Of a stretch of DNA of 61,814 nt, positions 37,314 to 46,256 are shown piece after piece. The stretch is taken from contig CALFCI010000096.1 of the NCBI GenBank assembly GCA_937951135.1, positions 1-61,814 on the forward strand, in the 5' to 3' direction. A program made the position numbers and the translations under genes. The number at the start of each line of letters is the position of its first letter. The stretch's first letter is position 1. The stretch comes from an uncultured Aquimarina sp. GTDB taxonomy: Bacteria > Bacteroidota > Bacteroidia > Flavobacteriales > Flavobacteriaceae. The notes below the pieces were generated by a model. The model was not told the DNA's origin and searched no databases. It saw only the letters and a list, made by a program, of their open reading frames with translations.

Positions 37314-37362
37314 TTTTTTATTTTATTAATGGAAGCGTTAAATGCTCCATTTTTTTTAAATT

Positions 37363-37438
37363 TCACTATTCACTATTCACTATTCACTATTCACTATTCA
37401 CTATTCACTATTCACTATTCACTATTCACTATTCACTT
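37363..37438. repeat. heptanucleotide tandem repeat (TCACTAT)n
   Basis: About 10.9 perfect copies of TCACTAT fill the space between moaA and the moaCB stop codon and run into the stop itself. A 7-bp unit is prone to slippage, so the copy number probably varies between strains. Confidence 0.95.
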
Positions 37439-38345
37439 AATAATGTTTCCCCCCTTGCAGTACTTTAAACACATGTAATACCGCAGGAAAAATAGCTTCC
37501 ATAGATTCTTTAGCACCATTGGTAGATCCTGGTAAGGCTAAAACAAGAGACTCACCAATGACTCCGGCAAGACTTCGAGATAACATTGCATACGGCATAC
37601 GTTCTTGACCATAATTCCGAATCGCTTCTTCGATTCCTGGGATTTGGCGATCTAATAATGGTACTAAAGCTTCGGGAGTAACATCCCTTGGAGACAGCCC
37701 TGTTCCACCAGTAAAGAGGATAAGATCATTTCCTTTTTGTTGTAGTTGTTGCACCTGTTCTTGTATTTGATCTACTTCATCAGGGATAATAGTATAAACG
37801 TCTACAGTAACCCCACAAGCTTCTAGTTTAGCAATGATTGCTTTTCCAGCTTTATCTTCTTTTTGGCCAGCGGAGATACTATCTGAACATACAATAACAC
37901 TAGCCGTAAAAGGAGTGCCGTCATCTTTGTATGTAGATTTTCCACCGCGCTTATGCTGTAATTTTATATCTTTTATCGTAACATTTTTATCGATAGGCTT
38001 CAGCATATCATACATGGTCAATGCTACAACAGAAGCGCCATGCATAGCTTCAACCTCAACACCAGTTTTATAAATAGTCTTTACGGTCATCGTGATCGTA
38101 ATTTCTAAATTTAGTATAGCATATTCCACACTAGTATACTCAATAGGTAAAGGATGACAATCAGGGATCATGTCACTAGTACGTTTTACTGCAAATAAGC
38201 CCGCAGTTTTAGCCATTTCAAATACATCACCTTTAGGAATGTTTTTTGAGATAATTGCAGTTATAGTTTCAGCGCTTCCTACGGCCACTGTAGCCTGAGC
38301 TACAGCCGTTCTTAAGGTGTTATTTTTATGCGTAATATCTACCAT
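37437..38345 (-). CDS. bifunctional molybdenum cofactor protein MoaC-MoaB/MogA
   Basis: A 302-residue fusion. Residues 1-150 are MoaC (cyclic pyranopterin monophosphate synthase; GVEVEAMHGASVVAL and LQHKRGGKS visible). Residues 150-302 are MoaB/MogA-like molybdopterin adenylyltransferase (TGGTGLSPRDVTPEA, LPGSTNGAKE). The ATG at 38345 begins the conserved MVDITHK; an in-frame TTG extension at 38423 only reads through a triplicated palindromic repeat and is rejected. Confidence 0.92.
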   Translation of the reverse strand: MVDITHKNNTLRTAVAQATVAVGSAETITAIISKNIPKGDVFEMAKTAGLFAVKRTSDMIPDCHPLPIEYTSVEYAILNLEITITMTVKTIYKTGVEVEAMHGASVVALTMYDMLKPIDKNVTIKDIKLQHKRGGKSTYKDDGTPFTASVIVCSDSISAGQKEDKAGKAIIAKLEACGVTVDVYTIIPDEVDQIQEQVQQLQQKGNDLILFTGGTGLSPRDVTPEALVPLLDRQIPGIEEAIRNYGQERMPYAMLSRSLAGVIGESLVLALPGSTNGAKESMEAIFPAVLHVFKVLQGGKHY

Positions 38346-38358
38346 AATGGGTTTAAAA

Positions 38359-38436
38359 TTGATACGCAATACCTTGCGTTTAAGATTGATACGCAAAATA
38401 TTGCGTTTAAGGTTGATACGCAAGATCTTGCGTATC
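38359..38436. repeat. three tandem copies of a 27-bp ATACGCAA palindromic repeat
   Basis: The unit TTGATACGCAA-N4-TTGCG plus spacer is repeated three times with a 27-bp period between moaE and moaCB. The last copy is a full palindrome, GATACGCAAGATCTTGCGTATC in two abutting 11-base arms. It is related to the GAGACGCAA palindromes at 22736 and 25136. The period is a multiple of three, so the frame upstream of moaC stays open. Confidence 0.85.
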
Positions 38437-38438
38437 TA

Positions 38439-38879
38439 TCATACCGTATTCATTTTCCATTGATGTGTTTCATCTTCAAAAACTTCTTTTCCAAAAATTG
38501 GAACTTCTTTTTTTATCATTTCTACAATATACTCGATAGCTTCAAAAACTATTTTTCGATGCGGAGCAGAGACAAAGACGAATAAGCAAACTTCTCCAGT
38601 TTTTACAACACCCATACTGTGATAGATATGCATGCAGGTAAGATCAAATTTTTCAAAAGCATTTTCTCTAATGGTATGAAACTGTAATTCTGCCATATAT
38701 TCATAAGCAGAATATTCAATGGCTTGAACTGTTTTTCCTTCTATTTCATCGGCTCTTACTTGTCCTAAAAAAATATTATGTGCACCAATACTTTTTTTAG
38801 TTTGGTGCTTCGCAATAGAATTGGCTATAAAATCAGGAGTAATTGCTCCTTCTATAAATACGGTTTTCTTTTTATGCAT
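38439..38879 (-). CDS. moaE: molybdopterin synthase catalytic subunit MoaE
   Basis: A 146-residue MoaE with GQVRADEIEG near 38-47 and the HRKIVFEAIEYIVEMIKKEVP segment (about 111-131) that holds the active-site Lys and Arg region. It pairs with MoaD, encoded 84 bases upstream on the same strand. Confidence 0.92.
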   Translation of the reverse strand: MHKKKTVFIEGAITPDFIANSIAKHQTKKSIGAHNIFLGQVRADEIEGKTVQAIEYSAYEYMAELQFHTIRENAFEKFDLTCMHIYHSMGVVKTGEVCLFVFVSAPHRKIVFEAIEYIVEMIKKEVPIFGKEVFEDETHQWKMNTV

Positions 38880-38963
38880 TGTGTTTAAGTTTTAAGTGCT
38901 GTGATCAAGACACTGCGCTGGTTTGTTTTAGTACTACAGTTAGATTTTAAAAGTGTTATACGT

Positions 38964-39203
38964 TTACCCCCCTGCAAAAGGTGGTAATAATGCTACCTCA
39001 TGATCTGGGTGCAAAAATATAGTTTTGGTAGCAATATTTTGATTAATCACCAGTTTAAAAGAAATCGATTGTAACTGTTGATATTTCTTTTTTAATACGG
39101 TTTCCAATTGATTGCTATTGCACTTCGTTTCGACAGCCAAGATTTCATGACTACACTTTGTGATTTCGGCAATCATTCCAAAATATAAAATTTTTAATTG
39201 CAT
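38964..39203 (-). CDS. moaD: molybdopterin synthase sulfur carrier subunit MoaD
   Basis: A 79-residue ubiquitin-like protein ending in PPFAGG, the C-terminal Gly-Gly that is converted to a thiocarboxylate. Its first bases overlap the end of mobA by 10 bases. No MoeB-type activating enzyme is encoded in the window. Confidence 0.92.
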   Translation of the reverse strand: MQLKILYFGMIAEITKCSHEILAVETKCNSNQLETVLKKKYQQLQSISFKLVINQNIATKTIFLHPDHEVALLPPFAGG

Positions 39204-39766
39204 AGCATTGCTTTTTTGTACTCCGTTGGAGTATTAATATTTTGTATAGTATATTGTATATGTTTGGGTATCGTTATAGTTTGAGAAACAACACTAGCCA
39301 ATACCTGTTGTAATCTCAATCGTTTTTGTTGTAAATGTTCCTTAAATCTAGTAGTAACAGTAGTGTTATAACACCCAATCAAAGGAGTGTTCTCATAATA
39401 GGTGACTTGATACTCATCGCGGTGGCATTGGATAAGGTGCTTAAGCGTTTCGGAAGTAATCAACGGAATATCACAACTCAGTACCAGATTTTGTGCAGTT
39501 TTACTATGACATAGCCCAGTATAGATACCTCCCACAGGACCGCAATCTGGAATACTATCGGTAACACAAGGATATCCAAATTGCATATAGTTAGGATTAG
39601 CAGTGCTAATTATAATCGTATCCGTAATTTGTTGTACCGCTTCAATGATATGCTGTATAAATGAAACCCCTTGATGCAAGACCAATCCTTTTTCTTGCCC
39701 CATTCTGCTACTTTTGCCTCCGGCAAGTATGATTCCTGTGATCTGTGGTTTTGTGTTAGTAATCAT
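39194..39766 (-). CDS. mobA: molybdenum cofactor guanylyltransferase MobA
   Basis: Attaches GMP to molybdopterin to make the MGD cofactor used by the nitrate reductase. 190 residues starting at MITNTKPQ; the nucleotidyltransferase motif LAGGKSSRMGQEKG is at about 14-27 and SCDIPLI near 96 holds the metal-binding Asp. The ATG at 39766 is chosen over a longer frame that would overlap the ModE-like gene. Confidence 0.9.
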   Translation of the reverse strand: MITNTKPQITGIILAGGKSSRMGQEKGLVLHQGVSFIQHIIEAVQQITDTIIISTANPNYMQFGYPCVTDSIPDCGPVGGIYTGLCHSKTAQNLVLSCDIPLITSETLKHLIQCHRDEYQVTYYENTPLIGCYNTTVTTRFKEHLQQKRLRLQQVLASVVSQTITIPKHIQYTIQNINTPTEYKKAMLCN

Positions 39767-39771
39767 ATCCG

Positions 39772-40104
39772 TTATAATGTATGCGCTTTTAACTGTTCGT
39801 CTAGAAACTCCCAACAGTTTTTATTAATGTTTTCAAAAGTTTCGATCATTTGCATCCCATAGGGTGTGATTTTCGTTCCTCCGCCGCCAGTACCACCAGT
39901 ATTGGTAATTACGATATGCTGATTGGCATTTTTATTCATAGAATCAACTAAATTCCATGCTTTTTTATAGGACATGCCCAATGATTTTGCAGCCTTAGAC
40001 AAAGACCCTTCTTTAAGAATGGCATTTAAGATTTTAATTCGCCCTTCGCCTAAGCATACTCCATCGATTCCTTCAATCCAGATTCTACTTTTGATTGTGT
40101 ACAT
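39772..40104 (-). CDS. ModE-like winged-helix regulator (N-terminal domain only)
   Basis: A 110-residue DNA-binding protein with the ModE N-terminal fold: GEGRIKILNAILKEGSLSKA, a helix-turn-helix with MSYKKAWNLVDSMN, and a Gly-rich wing (NTGGTGGGGTKIT). The C-terminal molybdate-binding (TOBE/Mop) domains are absent, so it cannot sense molybdate in the usual way. It heads the mobA-moaD-moaE-moaCB-moaA unit and probably regulates it. A GTG six codons upstream is an alternative start. Confidence 0.85.
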   Translation of the reverse strand: MYTIKSRIWIEGIDGVCLGEGRIKILNAILKEGSLSKAAKSLGMSYKKAWNLVDSMNKNANQHIVITNTGGTGGGGTKITPYGMQMIETFENINKNCWEFLDEQLKAHTL

Positions 40105-40579
40105 AAAAACCGTTGTTTCCACAAAGATATAACGATAATGTGGAATATAAATGCTTTTAGATCAGTTTTGCCAGATCGTCAAAAAGAAGAGCTGTTTTTG
40201 AATAAAACAAAAAAAGTAGTAGTTTGAAGCTAAATGTATTGATACATTAGTGTCTACTAAAAAAAGAAAACACTCTCACACCCCTTGATTTTAAAAGTGT
40301 AACAGTCTTTATCTTCTAAATTGATTTCATTAGAAAGTTATATTCTATTTAGGAGTAAAGTACATTTATCTGTAGTTGATTTTTTTAATAATTTGATAAT
40401 CATATTTTTACGCACAAGTCTTGGCTCTTGATTCTTGTAGCGAAGCGATCTATATTCTTTTAAGTGGACACTAGTGACATTGGTATTCATTTTTAGTAGT
40501 AATGAATACGCTAAAACTTTTAACACAGATGCGATCGTTAAAATGATTATTTTTACTTTAGACTAGAAAATTACATACA
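40105..40579. other. intergenic region before the PNPOx-like gene
   Basis: No gene or strong hairpin is seen. A short sequence near 40410-40440 (AAGTCTTGGCTCTTGATTCT) resembles one near 46537-46565 and may be a dispersed repeat. Confidence 0.4.
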
Positions 40580-41125
40580 ATGGGTAAGCAATTAGAAAAA
40601 ATCACACCAGCATTACAAACTTTTATAGAAGCTCAAAAACTTTTTTTTGTAGGTACAGCCGCAGATGAAGGACGTGTAAATATTTCACCTAAAGGAATGG
40701 ATTCCTTTAGAGTAATAGATGCCAATACGATTGTATGGCTTAATCTTACGGGTAGTGGTAATGAAACCGCGGCGCACTTGATCCTTAAAAATAGAATGAC
40801 AATAATGTTTTGTGCCTTTGATGGCAAATCGTTAATTCTACGATTGTATGGTAATGCCAGTATTTATCATGAACGCGATGCGGACTATCATGAGTATATA
40901 GGACTATTTCCTAAAATTGAAGGAGCACGACAAATCATCAAAATGCATGTAGATTTAGTACAAACCTCCTGTGGTTTTGCATTGCCTTTCATGGATTTTA
41001 AAGAGGAACGTACACAATTACAATCTTGGGCAGAAAAAAAAGGAGAAGAAGGAATTCATAAGTATTGGGCAGATAGAAACACCAAGAGTATTGATGGCTT
41101 TGATACGGATATATTAAACGATTAA
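40580..41125 (+). CDS. pyridoxamine 5'-phosphate oxidase family protein
   Basis: A 181-residue flavin-binding split-barrel protein of the PNPOx-like superfamily (FVGTAADEGRVNISPKGMD near the N-terminus, then NTIVWLNLTGSGNETA). It is probably an FMN- or F420-type oxidoreductase of unknown substrate. It is transcribed opposite to the flanking cofactor genes and convergent with moeA. Confidence 0.8.
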   Translation: MGKQLEKITPALQTFIEAQKLFFVGTAADEGRVNISPKGMDSFRVIDANTIVWLNLTGSGNETAAHLILKNRMTIMFCAFDGKSLILRLYGNASIYHERDADYHEYIGLFPKIEGARQIIKMHVDLVQTSCGFALPFMDFKEERTQLQSWAEKKGEEGIHKYWADRNTKSIDGFDTDILND

Positions 41126-41129
41126 TATT

Positions 41130-41175
41130 GGTATTCATTGAGGACTCTATTAAATCTTAATGAATACCTATTTTT
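41130..41175. terminator. bidirectional terminator between the PNPOx gene and moeA
   Basis: A 10-bp stem GGTATTCATT/AATGAATACC (41130-41139, 41159-41168) is followed by T-rich sequence between convergent genes. Confidence 0.6.
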
Positions 41176-41200
41176 TAGACCATTATTTCTTTTGCCTATT

Positions 41201-42373
41201 TTAGGATAACAAAATAACATCCACGTCATCTCCACTTTCCACCAAATCTACATGTTCTGGAATATATACTAAGGCATTAGCAATAGCATAAGTATGTAAC
41301 ATTGCGGAACTTTGTCCTTCTAAAATTTTAACAGTATCCCCATAAACTAATGCTTTTAGAAATTGTGCACGATCTCCTTTTTTATGAAAAGTAGAGGTTA
41401 TGATTTTTTTGGTTCGAGGAAGTCCAGTATCTGGATATCCCATTACCTTTTGAAGGATAGGCACAACATAAATATAAAAACAGGTTAATGAAGAGGCTGG
41501 ATTACCGGGTAATGCAAAAACCAAAGCATCTTTATGCTGCCCAAAAAATAGAGGCTTACCGGGTTTCTGTTTTATTTTATAAAACAAAGGTGTAGTTTGT
41601 AATTCTAATAACGCTTGCTGCACAAAATCATAATCTCCTACAGAGATTCCTCCACTAATTAATACAATGTCATTATCTCGAATGGCTGTAGCAATACACT
41701 CTTTTGTTGCGGTATAGTCATCAACAACTGTATAGGTCTTACAGTTTGATATCGGAAACTCTTGTAAAGCCGTTTCTAGTTGTATCGCATTGCTTTCATA
41801 GATTTTTCCAAGCGGTAAATCATTACCCGGAGAGACCAATTCACTTCCTGTAACAATAATTCCAATACTAGGAGCAGGGTAAACGCTAACTTGATCTACA
41901 CCAAGTCCGGCAAGAAATCCAATGCCAGCGGGAGATAAAGGAGTTCCTTTTTCTAAGGCAATAGCTCCCTTTTGAATTTGCTCACCAACCGGTCTTATAT
42001 TTTGATTGGTATCAATTGTTCCCGAAATTGTAATTTGAGTTTGCTGTCGTGTAACTTTTTCTTGCATGATTACAGTATCGGCCATATTAGGAACTCTCGC
42101 CCCAGTAAAAATACGAACTGCTTGTCCGGGTTGTAGCTCGTAGTCATGAGCATCCCCCGCTTTTACTTCACCAATAACCTCATAAGTAGCACCATCAGAT
42201 ACAGCAAGTGCATATCCATCCATAGCGGATTGTCGAAAAGGTGGCATGTGGATTTGAGATACAACGTCCTCTGCAAGTAATAATCCTTTAGCTTTTCGTA
42301 ATGCTATTGATGTTGGTATTGGAGTGTATGAAATCTCAGAGAGTAGAGATAAGGCCTTAGTTACAGTAATCAT
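41201..42373 (-). CDS. moeA: molybdopterin molybdenumtransferase MoeA
   Basis: Inserts molybdenum into adenylylated molybdopterin. 390 residues from MITVTKALSLL. Visible motifs are PPFRQSAMDGYA (about 47-58), the central SGGISVGDYDFV and the GNPASSLTCF loop. The ATG at 42373 is preferred to an upstream in-frame codon at 42394. It stands apart from the moa cluster, on the other side of the PNPOx gene. Confidence 0.93.
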   Translation of the reverse strand: MITVTKALSLLSEISYTPIPTSIALRKAKGLLLAEDVVSQIHMPPFRQSAMDGYALAVSDGATYEVIGEVKAGDAHDYELQPGQAVRIFTGARVPNMADTVIMQEKVTRQQTQITISGTIDTNQNIRPVGEQIQKGAIALEKGTPLSPAGIGFLAGLGVDQVSVYPAPSIGIIVTGSELVSPGNDLPLGKIYESNAIQLETALQEFPISNCKTYTVVDDYTATKECIATAIRDNDIVLISGGISVGDYDFVQQALLELQTTPLFYKIKQKPGKPLFFGQHKDALVFALPGNPASSLTCFYIYVVPILQKVMGYPDTGLPRTKKIITSTFHKKGDRAQFLKALVYGDTVKILEGQSSAMLHTYAIANALVYIPEHVDLVESGDDVDVILLS

Positions 42374-42440
42374 AAATATACAATTTAAGCCCAAAAATAT
42401 TGTATTGGAGATAACAAACCTAATCTTGACGTACGATTTT

Positions 42441-42745
42441 AGAAGTCGGAAGTCAGAAGTGGGAAGTGGGAAGTGGGAAGTTAAGGAGTAATGAAGAGTT
42501 ATTCAATTATGATTTAAAAAAACCATCAACCGACAACTGACAACTAACAACCAAATTAAATATTAAATTTGAAGTCAGAAGTCAGAAGTGGGAAGTGGGA
42601 AGTTAAGGAGTAATGAAGAGTTATTTAATTATGATTTAAAAAAAACATCAACCGACAACCGACAACCGACAACTGACAACGATCAACCAACAACCAACAA
42701 CCATCAACCATCAACCATCAACCATCAACCAAATTAAATATTAAA
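42441..42745. repeat. tandem duplication built of 7-bp repeats
   Basis: Two diverged copies (about 42449-42568 and 42578-42745) share a GAAGTGG-type heptad block, an 'AAGGAGTAATGAAGAGTTAT' block and a CAACnnn heptad block, and both end with CAACCAAATTAAATATTAAA. Within them the periodicity is 7 bp (GGGAAGT, CAACCGA, CAACCAT). No gene is present. Confidence 0.85.
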
Positions 42746-42788
42746 ATTGATTATCTTAGCCAAACATATCATCCAAACTTTTACGTCC

Positions 42789-43835
42789 ATGAAAATTATT
42801 AAATATTTATTTTTCCTACTCTTACTCTGTGTCATAGGGATGACCGTATATATAGCCACTTTAGATGGTGATTTTAAGGTGGAAGAAAGTCAGGTTATTG
42901 ATGCGCCAGATACCTTAGTGTTTGCTACACTTAATGAGTATAAGACTTGGGAGAAATGGGGGCCTTGGATGGATGATGCTGATGATATCGTGGTTAAGTA
43001 TTCAGATACTACAAGTGGCGAAGGCGCTTATTATACTTGGCGCAGCCCCACGCAAGGTGCAGGAAAAATCGAAACACAAAAAGTAGTGCCTTATACCAGT
43101 ATACAACAAAAAATAACCTTTGTTACTCCGGCGGGAGAAAGTACAAGCGATGTCTATTGGACGATTGAAAAGTTAGATCGTAAAAAAACAAAAGTGACAT
43201 GGGGGATACAAGGATCACAATCTTTTATGGAAAAAGCATTTTGGTTAACACAAGATAACACCTTGTCACAAAACCTAAGTGCAATGTATAAAGAAGGTCT
43301 TCAGAAGTTAGCGACCTATGTACAGAAAGAAATGGAGCAATATACGGTTCATGTAGATGGTGTGACAGAGCATGGAGGTGGTTTTTATATGTATAGTGCT
43401 ATGGCAGCAGCCATTCCTGCAATTCCGACTAAAGTAAAAGGGCTGTTTCCTGCGGTACAAGCATACATGCAAAACAATAATATCCCACAAGCCGGAGAAT
43501 TATTTGTGATCTATAATGAAATGAATACAGAACAAGGAACAGCCATTTTTTCTGCTGCAATACCGACTACAGAAAAAATAAGCACACCAATAGAGAGTAA
43601 TGTGCTTTGTAAATTTTTACCGAGACAGCATGTGTTAAAAGCGACATTAAAAGGAAACCATAAAAACCTAGAAGAAGCTTGGAAAGTCGCATATCAATAT
43701 TGCAAAACTCATCATTTGATACCGAGTACTTCAGGAGCTTTTGAGGTATATCGCATACAGGAGACTACAAAAGCCAACCCAGCAGCATGGGTAACCGAAC
43801 TTTATATTCCATTAGAGAGAGAACCTTCAGAATGA
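42789..43835 (+). CDS. SRPBCC-domain / GyrI-like effector-binding protein
   Basis: A 348-residue protein with an N-terminal membrane segment (1-23), a SRPBCC/polyketide-cyclase-like ligand-binding domain (about 28-185, beginning VIDAPDTLVFATLNEYKTW) and a GyrI/AraC effector-binding-like domain (about 200-345). No enzymatic function is known. The ATG at 42789 places the hydrophobic segment at the start. Its stop overlaps the crcB start (ATGA). Confidence 0.75.
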   Translation: MKIIKYLFFLLLLCVIGMTVYIATLDGDFKVEESQVIDAPDTLVFATLNEYKTWEKWGPWMDDADDIVVKYSDTTSGEGAYYTWRSPTQGAGKIETQKVVPYTSIQQKITFVTPAGESTSDVYWTIEKLDRKKTKVTWGIQGSQSFMEKAFWLTQDNTLSQNLSAMYKEGLQKLATYVQKEMEQYTVHVDGVTEHGGGFYMYSAMAAAIPAIPTKVKGLFPAVQAYMQNNNIPQAGELFVIYNEMNTEQGTAIFSAAIPTTEKISTPIESNVLCKFLPRQHVLKATLKGNHKNLEEAWKVAYQYCKTHHLIPSTSGAFEVYRIQETTKANPAAWVTELYIPLEREPSE

Positions 43836-44197
43836 AACAGTTAATTCTAGTATTTATAGGAGGAGGAACAGGAAGTATATTGCGTTTTCTAATCGGTAAA
43901 TATTTAAATAGCACTTCATATAGTATTCCGTATGGAACGTTTGCGGTTAATATATTGGGTAGCTTTTTAATTGGTATTATTTTAGGAATAAGTCTTAAAA
44001 ACACAACCGTATCCCAACAAACAGTACTGTTATTAGCTACAGGGTTTTGTGGGGGATTTACAACATTTTCATCTTTTGCCTATGAAAATCAAGCACTATT
44101 ACGTTCGGGAGATTTTATGAGTTTTTGTATCTATACTTTAGGGACCATTGTAATTGGATTCTTTTTAGTATTTTTAGGAATGTGGATCGCAAAGTAA
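43832..44197 (+). CDS. crcB: fluoride ion channel CrcB/Fluc
   Basis: A 121-residue, four-helix fluoride exporter. The family landmarks GGGTGSILR, NILGSFLIG and TGFCGGFTTFSSF are present. The start at 43832 overlaps the preceding stop codon by 3 bases, so it is translationally coupled. Confidence 0.92.
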   Translation: MKQLILVFIGGGTGSILRFLIGKYLNSTSYSIPYGTFAVNILGSFLIGIILGISLKNTTVSQQTVLLLATGFCGGFTTFSSFAYENQALLRSGDFMSFCIYTLGTIVIGFFLVFLGMWIAK

Positions 44198-44231
44198 GCG
44201 ATGATTATTTGTTTTAAATTTTAAATGACCA

Positions 44232-44570
44232 ATGAAAAAAATTGAAGCTATTATACGAAAATCTAGATTTGAAAAAGTAAAAGAAGCATTACATGAAATT
44301 GAAGTAAACTTTTTTAGCTATTGGGATGTCACAGGAGTAGGTAATGAAAAAAAAGGGAAGGTATACAGAGGAATCTCTTATAGTACTATGGATATTCAAA
44401 GACGACATCTTTCTATTGTAGTCTCAGATGAATTTGAAGAGAGAACAATCGACGCGATTATAAATGCAGCAAAAACTGGTGAAGTAGGTGATGGTAAGAT
44501 TTTTGTTTCGGATATTACTACAATTCACCGTATTAGAACCGGAGAACATGGAAATGATGCTTTGGATTAA
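44232..44570 (+). CDS. PII-family nitrogen regulatory protein
   Basis: A 112-residue PII protein that signals nitrogen and 2-oxoglutarate status. The N-terminus MKKIEAIIRKS, the B-loop TGEVGDGKIF (82-91) and the C-loop RIRTGE (100-105) are conserved. The T-loop keeps Tyr50 in YRGISY, the position of the uridylylated Tyr51 of GlnB, but the rest (STMDIQRRH) differs from the proteobacterial VDFLPK. No amtB is next to it; a porin gene follows instead. It may link nitrogen status to the nitrate genes upstream (inference). Confidence 0.9.
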   Translation: MKKIEAIIRKSRFEKVKEALHEIEVNFFSYWDVTGVGNEKKGKVYRGISYSTMDIQRRHLSIVVSDEFEERTIDAIINAAKTGEVGDGKIFVSDITTIHRIRTGEHGNDALD

Positions 44571-45070
44571 TAAGTAGAAGTAGTTCCTGTACAGGATATT
44601 AATACTTTCTGTTCCATAAACTTTTGGATCAAAACTTCACTTTTAAGGAAGGTATGTTTGGGAAAATCGCTATTTCTATAGTATATTTGTTGCGTACTTG
44701 GTACATAAGGATTTTTGTTTCGCAAGACTAGGTTTGACAGCCCTTGATTTTTTTTCTAAAAAATCCAAAAGACTTCAGAGCTGAATGAGATACAGATCGC
44801 ATTTAAGAAACCTAAAAATGATAATTTAGGGTGCTTTCATAGTATTTCAATTCAAAAAACATAAGTAATCTACTCAAAACAACTTTTAAATTCTCAGAAA
44901 TTAACATTTTTATCAATAATGCCTAACTTTTTAGGGGGTTACAGTGAATAAAATGTAAAAATAGAGATTATGCCCCTATTTTTTATGGGGGTTGGTCATA
45001 TTTAGTTAATTTTACGATTCCAATTAAAAACAAATTAAAAACAAATTAAAACAGTAATTAAAAGTTTATT
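44571..45070. other. intergenic leader region with competing hairpins
   Basis: No gene. Near the porin start, TTAGGGGG (44931-44938) could pair with CCCCTA (44973-44978), which could instead pair locally with GGGG at 44987-44990. These would be mutually exclusive structures. A -7-like TAATTTTA lies near 45007-45014. Confidence 0.35.
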
Positions 45071-46189
45071 ATGAAAAACGTAACAACACTTTTCAAAAAT
45101 GCATGCTTAATCGCTTTAGCATTCGTAAGTTTTACTTCTATTGCGCAAGAAGAAGAAACATCTACTTTAGATAAAGTATTAGAAAATGTAACTTTATCAG
45201 GTTCTATCGATGGATACTACAGGTATAACATGACAAGTCGTAATGATGGAACTGCAGGTTCTGTGCCAGCAACATCTTTTGCAGGTCAGTCTGGATTTGC
45301 TTTAGGAATGGCAAACATTATTTTAGGATATGAAGGAGAAAAAGTAGGATTTGTAGCAGATCTTGTTTTTGGACCTAAAGGAGAAGATGCAGTATTTAAT
45401 TCTGATGGAACTGCTCAAGTAATTAACCAATTGTATGCATACTGGAATGTAAGTAACAGTGTAAAGTTAACCATGGGTAACTTTAACACATTTTTAGGGT
45501 ATGAAGTAATTTCTCCAACAGGAAACTTTAACTACTCTACGTCGTATATGTTCTCTTATGGACCTTTCTCTCACACAGGATTGAAAGCAGATTTTACAAT
45601 CAACGATAAGTGGTCTGCAATGGTTGCGGTAATGAACCCAACAGATTATACAGAAAACAATCCATTTGATACGTATATCATAGGAGCACAAGTAGGATAT
45701 GCAAACGATAACGGAAGTGCATATTTAAACTTTAGATATGGTAATGAAGGAGCTACTGCTGATGTAGAGCCTACATTCCAAGTAGATTTAACTACAGGAT
45801 GGGATGTTTCTGATGCTTTTTATTTAGGAGTGAATGCAACATACCTAACTACAGATTCTACAGTTGATGGAGGTGATGCTTCAGGATTTTACGGTGTAGC
45901 TTTATACCCACAGATTAAAACGTCTGAAAAATTCACTATCGGTTTAAGAGGGGAGTATTTTGCTGAGTTTGCTGGTGGAGCAGGTGCTATTGGTGGATAT
46001 GATGTTGATGGAGATGCTAATGTATTTGCTACGACACTTACAGGAAGCTATAATGTAGCTGGTGGTCTTACTTTAAAGCCTGAATTGAGATACGATGCAG
46101 CTTCTGAAGATGTATTTGTAGATACTGATGGAGTAGTTGGAGAAAGTGGTGTTGCTTCTTTCTTATTAGGAGCGATCTATAAGTTCTAA
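45071..46189 (+). CDS. outer-membrane beta-barrel porin
   Basis: A 372-residue outer-membrane protein: signal peptide (1-25, ending SIAQ), short linker, then repeated amphipathic strands and a C-terminal aromatic residue (LLGAIYKF). Members of this Bacteroidota porin family are found next to PII/ammonium genes. Substrate unknown. It follows the PII gene by 500 bases and has its own terminator. Confidence 0.82.
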   Translation: MKNVTTLFKNACLIALAFVSFTSIAQEEETSTLDKVLENVTLSGSIDGYYRYNMTSRNDGTAGSVPATSFAGQSGFALGMANIILGYEGEKVGFVADLVFGPKGEDAVFNSDGTAQVINQLYAYWNVSNSVKLTMGNFNTFLGYEVISPTGNFNYSTSYMFSYGPFSHTGLKADFTINDKWSAMVAVMNPTDYTENNPFDTYIIGAQVGYANDNGSAYLNFRYGNEGATADVEPTFQVDLTTGWDVSDAFYLGVNATYLTTDSTVDGGDASGFYGVALYPQIKTSEKFTIGLRGEYFAEFAGGAGAIGGYDVDGDANVFATTLTGSYNVAGGLTLKPELRYDAASEDVFVDTDGVVGESGVASFLLGAIYKF

Positions 46190-46224
46190 TACTTCATTGT
46201 AAGTACATTAAGAATACTATAAAC

Positions 46225-46256
46225 AAAGAACACGCCAGATGGCGTGTTCTTTTTGT
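46225..46256 (+). terminator. terminator after the porin gene
   Basis: A 12-bp perfect stem AAAGAACACGCC/GGCGTGTTCTTT (46225-46236, 46241-46252) with a 4-base loop and T-run. Confidence 0.88.

Noticed and set aside
37363-37438. CRISPR array
   Set aside because: The tandem unit is only 7 bp with no spacers, and no cas genes are present.
38346-38423. N-terminal extension of MoaCB from a TTG
   Set aside because: It only translates three palindromic repeats; MoaC homology starts at the ATG at 38345.
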